NCBI RefSeq assembly: GCF_041146795.1 | Contig: NC_135174.1 | Coordinates: 24,638,878 to 24,702,877, forward strand | Direction of reading: 5' to 3' | Length of the DNA: 64,000 nucleotides | From: Maylandia zebra | Lineage: Eukaryota > Chordata > Actinopteri > Cichliformes > Cichlidae | In this document: in pieces, positions 57,996 through 64,000 of the stretch | Position numbering within the stretch: the stretch's first letter is position 1 | Layout: every line of letters begins with the position of its first letter | Made by a program: the position numbers and the translations under genes | The notes under the pieces: generated by a model | Seen by the model: the letters and a program-made list of their open reading frames with translations, nothing else | What the model was told of the DNA's origin: nothing | Databases searched by the model: none

Positions 57996-59757
57996 GCTCA
58001 GTGTCAGCTACTCCATGATTTATAGTACCTGGTTAAACTCTTACTACGCATTTCAACAATGCAAACTTTGTGCTAATCTGTATACTGTGGTGTACTGACT
58101 AGCACAAGCACATGGGTGTGTTGGATATAATTACAGCATATTAATATTTTGTTTAAGAGAGTTGTTATCCTTGTGCTAATCGGTATACAGTAGCCAAATA
58201 TATGTCTATAAAACAAAATGTTAATACACTCGAAATACATTTATGTAAATAAATTCCACAAGTGTAGTCATGAAGATTTTCTCATTTTTGTAGCTCTAAT
58301 GGTCTGTATATACATTATATATTAAGTTATAAATTAAACTTAATGCAGATCACATGGGCCGTCCAGTCTATAAAAGCTGATTGGCCAGCTTTTATAGGCG
58401 CCTGCAACCTCCACTTACAAACTTTTACTCTGTTTGCATGTTCACACTGAGGCTCCACTCAAGGAGTGGGTTGTAAAACACCAAAGCAGGCTTACTGACT
58501 GCACTCTTTGAAAGCAGAGCACCTGTTTTGTGTCCAGTATGGAGTGAACTCTACACACTTCTAAGTTCTATGTTGTCTCCGTAGTAGACAATATTGAACT
58601 GCTCTTTATGGCTTTTAAGTCTTCATATTTCTGGTATTATTTTCTTTTTTTCTCGTTAGAAATTATAATAACAAAAAATCTACAAAACGGAAGGAGCAAA
58701 GATGTTTAGCATTTTGCAAATGCTGGTTTTAATGCCTGAATGAAACTGAAGTAGGTTGGGAGCATTTTCCAAAGGGATGGTTATGATCCAGTCTTTCCCT
58801 GAACATAGACTTTACTTGGGAGGACAGCCCAGGTATTTTAACGGCCACCCAAGTATATTTGGGAAATCATTTTAGCGTACATATTTTTATTTTTTCATCC
58901 TTCTGATGCCATTGCTGTGTTTTACTGATGGAGAGTCCCCCCCCCCCACATTTATTTTGAAAGTGTAGTCTCTACAAATCAGCTAGCACTGGCCCTTCCC
59001 TACCGATAACAAAAACTTGCTGATTGGAAGTTCCTGTTTCCCTCGGAGAAAGGTCACGGCACCTAAAGCTCCCTATTGTATTTGCACCTTTCCCCCTTCA
59101 GCAGCTGCATGTGTGACTCCACAGAGTTAAACTTGCCACAGATTAGAAACTACCCTCTTGTGTTTGCACCTTTAACACCTTTATTCTAAAAACTTGGTGC
59201 ATTTTTTTTTAGAATAACGTGAATTCCCATTGACTGAACCAAATTCTCAGCCCTAAGCCAGTTTATTGAATCAGTCACCCCTGACAGACTTTGCAGAGCC
59301 AATTTAACCTTCTTGCGAAACTCTAAACACATTTTCACTCACTAAAGAACAATTTTGCACAGTAATTCACTTGTAAAGCTTTATGCCAACCACTGGCAGC
59401 AGAAGGTAAACACAGCTACAGCACAGGTGTCATTTATTAAACACAACAGCTCAAAATTGTTCACACTTGTTACTAATGGTGTAATTTAACCAAAAATATC
59501 CCGGTGAGAGTGCTGTACAGCCAGCTAGGATGAGTTTGAAGGTTGATGCCAGCTGTGGATGGAAGCAATCTCAGAGGGAGAGGAGGAAGACGAGGAAGGT
59601 CAAGATCAGTAATTTCAGTTGAAATTTGAGCCACTATGATGTACTTAGAAGTGTTCACTATTGCTTTTTATTTAGCCAGTATAATAGTTTCATGACATTT
59701 GCAGTCATTTGACAAGGTGTGATGAGAAAGTGACCTCTTTCAAACGAGATATGCGCT
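57996..59757. other. Non-coding DNA with a poly-C tract
   Basis: A run of 11 C at 58937-58947. No other supported feature. Confidence 0.45.
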
Positions 59758-60150
59758 CACCAGACACTTTAGTAGGTACACCTTACTGGTAGTAGTTTGG
59801 ATCCCCTTTTGCTTCAGAACGGCCTTAATTCTTAATGGCACAGAGTCGGCAAGGTGCTGGAAACATTCCTCAGAGATTCTTGACCATATTGACATGCTAA
59901 CATTGCACAGTTGCTGCAGACTTGTAAGCTACATAACCCAGTTGCGACTCTTCTGTTCCATCATATCCCAAAGTTGCTCTATTGGAATGAAATCTGTTGA
60001 CTGTGGAGGTCATCTGAGTTCAGTGAACTTATTGCCATGTTCAAGAAACCACTTTAAGATGATTTGAGCTTGATGACAAGGCGTGTCATTCTGTCATCAG
60101 AACGATGCTCAGTTAGTACAAATATCCCCCACAACATTACTGTTTGAAAA
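59758..60150 (-). mobile_element. Tc1-like DNA transposon fragment, same family as 5586-6376
   Basis: The left terminal repeat is well kept: CACTTTAGTAGGTACACCTT. Then come AAGGTGCTGGAAACATTCCT, CAGTTGCTGCAGACTTGTAA, TTGCTCTATTGGAATGAAAT and, after an internal deletion, CGATGCTCAGTTAGTAC with AATATCCCCCACAACATTAC. Read in reverse this is the C-terminal part of a Tc1-type transposase, broken by stops. The other terminal repeat is absent. Confidence 0.8.
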
Positions 60151-61973
60151 TCTGGTTTTATGTTGTTAGTTAACTTAACTTTATAGTTTTTGCTAAAACA
60201 CATTTCTAAAACCAACATCTAAAGTTAAGTGCCTTTAAGTAACTCTCCTGCTGAGGGTCCCTTCTTCCTCTGAATGAATAAAGACCAAAGGATTATTTTA
60301 AGGTGGGTCCCAGATTATGTCATTATCATCTCTTGGTAAGGGGTATCTTTTACAATTAAGAGTATATGGTCAATGTTCCTAAAATAAGTTGATCAGATAT
60401 TTCTGTTGTAGTGAAAAGTGTGTACTTTATAATGCTTTGACTTTTATTTTGTAATATTTTGATCCACATAACTTTATGCTGAATTATTACATTTTAAAAA
60501 GTGCTGCAATTGCAGATTCTCTCTATGCTGCTTCTCCGGTGCTCCATCTATACAAGTAACCCTATAAAACTGTCAGCACTGAAAGCTAGAGGATAAAATC
60601 CTGATGCCTCTGTGTGACAGCAGATTTCCTAAGACTGCTACTGTTGCCTGCCGCAATGAAAAATGTCTGATGCGGAAGAAATATTACTCTACATCTCGTC
60701 TTGCAACCTGTGGCTTTTGAGTGATGAGACATCAGAAAATGGGTGGCTGCAGACTCGACACGACCCCACACTGACCACTGCTCATGTTTGGTCTCCTCCT
60801 CAGCTGGAGTGCCACACATTCCTGCTGCTGGAGGAGTGACTGGCTGACCGAGGGGCATTAAAGCCTTCAAAGCCTTTCCCAGACAAAAACAGTCTGCTCA
60901 CATTCACAATCAGCTGACACAGTGGACACTGGGGGTGGTTTTAATATTACTTGCATTCCGTGCAGTGTTTTTGTGTGTGCATGTGTGTGCGCACATGGGC
61001 CTAAGTGGATGGCTTGACTGGGTGCTGGGCCTCAACAACATTGTATTAGTGATTTCTAAACAAGAGTTGCATGCATTTAATTTGCTAATGTATCATATTA
61101 GCTTGCTATTTCAATTCAGCTGTTTTTACACGTCAGAAAATGCCTCAGTACTCTATATCATCTGATATCACATGAGATATCATGTAGTAATATAAAGGTA
61201 TTTGGCACATTTAATCTACAAGGAAAATGGCAAATTCTGCCCATCCACAGAATATTTGTAAACCATAATATATTAAGTATATTATGTCCATCAGCCCCTC
61301 TTTATAGTTGTCACAAACCCTTCCACTACCATTAGCTGTTATTGTCCATTTATCTTCAATTAGGGAAGTGGGAGCATGTGGAAGATTGTAAAAGCTATAG
61401 CAGGACTGGAGGCTTTAAGATGCTAAGAAGGGGTCCTGGTCTTCCTGTCAGCCCTATGACCCCCTCCTCCCCTTTTCTTTTCTCTTCCTCCTTCTAATGT
61501 TTGAGGCCCCCAGTCACTGTGACAACAAAAGGGAAACTAGGACTGCATGAACATGACGGGGGCTTTAAAAACACTTTGAGACCCCATGTGCCTCGCCTAG
61601 AAGAGCGCCTGCATAGTTTTGGTTATCTTGAGGGATTAGAGCTCATTCTGGGGAGACTGAGGGCAACAAATGGACTCAGTGATCAGGAATAAAGACCTGT
61701 GGAAACCAAACGTAAGGAGGAGACTGAACTAGAATGTCTTGCCTAGTTGTTGCATAAATATGCAAACTTTTTATTGCAAAAGAAGTATTAAAAAAGGTTT
61801 AGGTTTAGTATATAAACAGTTTGCAGTTGGGAGATCTCAAGTATGAGCACATCGTCATCAATCTGTGGCAGTTTAACATTCTTGGGTACTTTTACATAAA
61901 GTAAAGCTTTCCCTTGGGTATAGGTTGGACAAACAATAGATGTTGCGCAAAAAACTGGCATTATTTCTCATGA
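60151..61973. other. Non-coding DNA with possible conserved blocks
   Basis: No gene recognised. Sequence at about 60590-60880 and 61495-61690 is GC-richer and even in composition. The latter has an open frame from a TTG codon that looks protein-like but has no ATG and no family match, so I treat it as possible conserved non-coding sequence. Confidence 0.35.
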
Positions 61974-61986
61974 CCATCAGGGGGCG
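61974..61986 (+). promoter_or_regulatory. Candidate CTCF-type motif
   Basis: CCATCAGGGGGCG matches 12 of 13 positions of CCASYAGRKGGCR, in the same orientation as the motif at 14416-14428. Confidence 0.35.
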
Positions 61987-62779
61987 ACTCCTTCAGCTGC
62001 AGAAATTTGTTAGACTGTGTAGAAATCTGAGGAAGAATATCAAGTTTCTCGATTAATCTGTGATTTTTAGGGTTTCAATCAGTAATTTAATGTCTCATTT
62101 AATACAACATGATGTTCACTTTTAAAAATTATAATGCCATCTACAGAAACATAAACAAACAAATAAAGTAGGGTATGGTTTAGAGTGCTGCTACCTTGTG
62201 ATCAGAGCATGATAAAGGTAAATGTTAAAGCAGCACTAGAGAGAAGTGTTTCTCTGCCCTGAAAGATTAATGTATTAAATGCACATTCTTCATGACTATC
62301 TTATACAAAAAGATTTATTGAACCACAAAACACTGGCAGCCTTTTTAAGTTAACGATTTTTCTCATACAACTTATTTATTATGAAAATACTAGGTATAAG
62401 ATGAACAAAGATTGCTATGAATTGTGAGTCATGTAAAGCAACGAGTCAATATGGAGCTTCAAATAATCATATGTCCCCTTTTAAAGTTTTCACAGCAAAA
62501 AAGATTTTAAATTTGTGATGCAGCTGGGTGAGTTCACTAACTGGTGCTTTTTAAATCAGCCTGGAGGAATTTTCTCATTGAAATAAGCTGTAGAGTTTGC
62601 TGGAGATAATCTTCTGGGGTTTCTTTAATCTCAGTATTAAGAAAGGCAATTTTAGGTTTGAGGCTTTCTTTTTCTAATAGCAGTTACTCAGTCATTCTCA
62701 TTCCATGCTATTCACATGGGATTATTTGTAATAAATATTGTCATGGATGAATTAGTTTTATCAGTGTATAGAGAAATCA
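61987..62779. other. Non-coding DNA, nothing recognised
   Basis: AT-rich sequence with no supported exon or transposon. Confidence 0.45.
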
Positions 62780-63030
62780 CATGAGATTAATCCTCCTGGC
62801 TCTGCCTCTGGGGACCGTTAAGTCTGATCCGCAACACCACATGTTGCTCCGGCTGCTATTCATTTACTTTTCCTTCATGCTGACACTGATTGAATTTTTT
62901 TTTTGTTTAATGGAGTTTCAATTTGAAAGTCCATTAACTGACTAACCAAAGATGATCAATGGACAGATCCCAGTTGCCCATAAGCTAATGGATTTTTGAC
63001 TTTCTAATAGCAGCAGAGTGATGTAATGTA
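62780..63030. other. Candidate conserved non-coding block containing a near-palindrome
   Basis: Includes GGCTGCTATTCATTTACTTT, GATGATCAATGGACAGATCC and a 31-bp imperfect palindrome at 62907-62937 with 15-bp arms and one mismatch. No coding frame. Enhancer-like look only. Confidence 0.3.
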
Positions 63031-63427
63031 ATCAATACTTTTCTTGTTAAAGCTGTACCACCTCTAAAAGTTTGCTATGTGAGAGTACCAAGACACACTA
63101 AACATATTAACAGACATTGGACTAAAATGCTCTCTCATTTCTTTGCATTTTCACTGTCTACTGAATATACTAACATACAATAGCACCAGGCTTGTCCTAG
63201 TCACTTCATAATGAGCCTAAGAAGGGATCAGCCAGGTTTCCACGGTGCTGATTAACATGTGGTAATCACAGTTGAATCACAGCAAAAGCCTTAAGAAACC
63301 TGTGAACTTGGTAGGTTGGAAAATGACTTGGCACAGCTGTTTGGCTAGAAACTCTGCAAGCCTACTTCACAATAAGTGTCAACGTTAAAGGTCAAAAGGT
63401 TGGTCGAGAGGGTTATAGTTAGTTTAT

Positions 63428-63709
63428 GCAGCCATCCAATTATCCAAAAGGGGTCGGATACAGCAGCTTATCCCAGCTGCTATGGGCTAGTGCTTCACCC
63501 ATGACGGGTCACCAGTCTTATCACGGGGCTATCACAGAGAGACAGACAACTGTTCACACTCAGCCAATTTACAATCATCAGATAACTTAACATGCATGTC
63601 TGTGGACTGTGGGAGAACCAACACAGGCAGAGAGAGAACATGCTAACGCCACACAGAAACCCTTCTTGCTGTGAAGTGACGGTGCTAACCACTACTGTAC
63701 TACTGTGCA
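63428..63709 (-). repeat. tRNA-derived SINE (DANA/HE1-like), reverse orientation
   Basis: The reverse complement starts AGTAGTGGTTAGCACCGTCA, then TTTCTGTGTGGCGTTAGCAT, CCCACAGTCCACAGACATGC, a segment TAAATTGGCTGAGTGTGAAC and ends near GCTGGGATAAGCTGCTGTAT, the usual block order of the family. It is the most complete SINE in the window. Confidence 0.8.
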
Positions 63710-64000
63710 TTCTGTTTTAAGTTTTTTTTTAATTTTATTATAATTTTCTTTAGCTTTTTTAATATTTATTGCTATTTTTCGCCCAGACCAAGTACAAAAA
63801 CACTGACCCTCTGATGGGGGTAACCCTAACCCTATATTGTTAACCTGGAAGAACAATTTAATAAGAACAAAAATGGTTACGATCTTAGAGAGTTCATCTT
63901 ATAAGAAAAAAAAATACAAAATGCCTTGTAATAGATTTAGAACTAGCTGATTTCCATGATCACCGCCTGGGCGGGTAATAATAATTAATCAGCTATAAAA
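63710..64000. other. Non-coding DNA to the window end
   Basis: T-rich tract near 63721-63780 and two telomere-like units (TAACCC twice) at 63821-63832. Nothing else seen. Confidence 0.5.

Noticed and set aside
61501..61692. Protein-like 63-aa frame (RPPVTVTTKGKLG...)
   Set aside because: Begins at TTG with no ATG, no recognised family, no splice support; better viewed as possible conserved non-coding DNA.
63821..63832. Telomere-like TAACCC repeats
   Set aside because: Only two units; too short to call an interstitial telomere.
1..64000. CRISPR arrays, operons, prophage or other prokaryotic defence systems
   Set aside because: Spliced vertebrate genes and teleost transposons throughout; no regularly spaced repeat array or operon-like gene packing.
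1..64000. Intact tRNA, rRNA or recognised miRNA genes
   Set aside because: tRNA-like boxes occur only inside SINE relics with degraded heads; hairpins seen are short and unsupported as miRNA precursors.

Overview
The window is vertebrate nuclear DNA from a ray-finned fish, most likely a percomorph teleost. It has spliced genes with GT/AG introns, AT-rich non-coding DNA, and a typical teleost mix of transposon relics: Penelope-like, CR1/L2-type LINE, Tc1/mariner, hAT and DANA/HE1-like SINEs. No prokaryotic or viral genome organisation is visible.

Only two protein-coding genes can be built with confidence. They are the classic head-to-head pair of nuclear genes for mitochondrial proteins. mrpl43 (mitoribosomal protein mL43, minus strand, three coding exons, 151 aa) and twnk (Twinkle mtDNA helicase, plus strand, six coding exons plus a 5' leader exon, 720 aa) start about 650 bp apart (ATG to ATG) and probably share a bidirectional promoter around 6787-7155. 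Both coding sequences join in frame through every splice junction and keep their diagnostic motifs. The twnk leader holds a 17-codon upstream ORF that ends 3 nt before the main ATG. All three large introns carry transposons: a Penelope-like RT fragment and a Tc1-like element in mrpl43, and a 5'-truncated LINE in antisense in twnk.

From about 14.4 kb to 64 kb there is no assignable coding gene. This stretch is non-coding DNA with scattered repeats: a Tc1 relic at 15.5 kb; a LINE RT relic at 25.9-26.6 kb; a hAT-type element with a perfect 8-bp target-site duplication and a second transposon nested in it at 31.1-32.5 kb; a repeat cluster at 41.6-43.1 kb; SINEs at 23.5, 52.8, 55.3 and 63.5 kb; and several low-copy families. 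Blocks with exon or enhancer character also occur. A CpG-richer block at 28.8-29.1 kb and a well-spliced exon at 50.0 kb could be 5' exons of a plus-strand gene whose main coding part lies beyond the window; by vertebrate synteny lzts2 is the natural candidate, but nothing here proves it. Compositionally even blocks at 21.4-22.2, 24.6-24.9, 30.4-30.9 and 62.8-63.0 kb look like conserved non-coding elements, which needs alignment to test.

I found no convincing evidence of an undescribed biological system. The most informative observations are the twnk leader ORF, the extra twnk intron with its antisense LINE, the nested hAT element, an inverted repeat pair at 48.3/49.5 kb, and two near-perfect palindromes.
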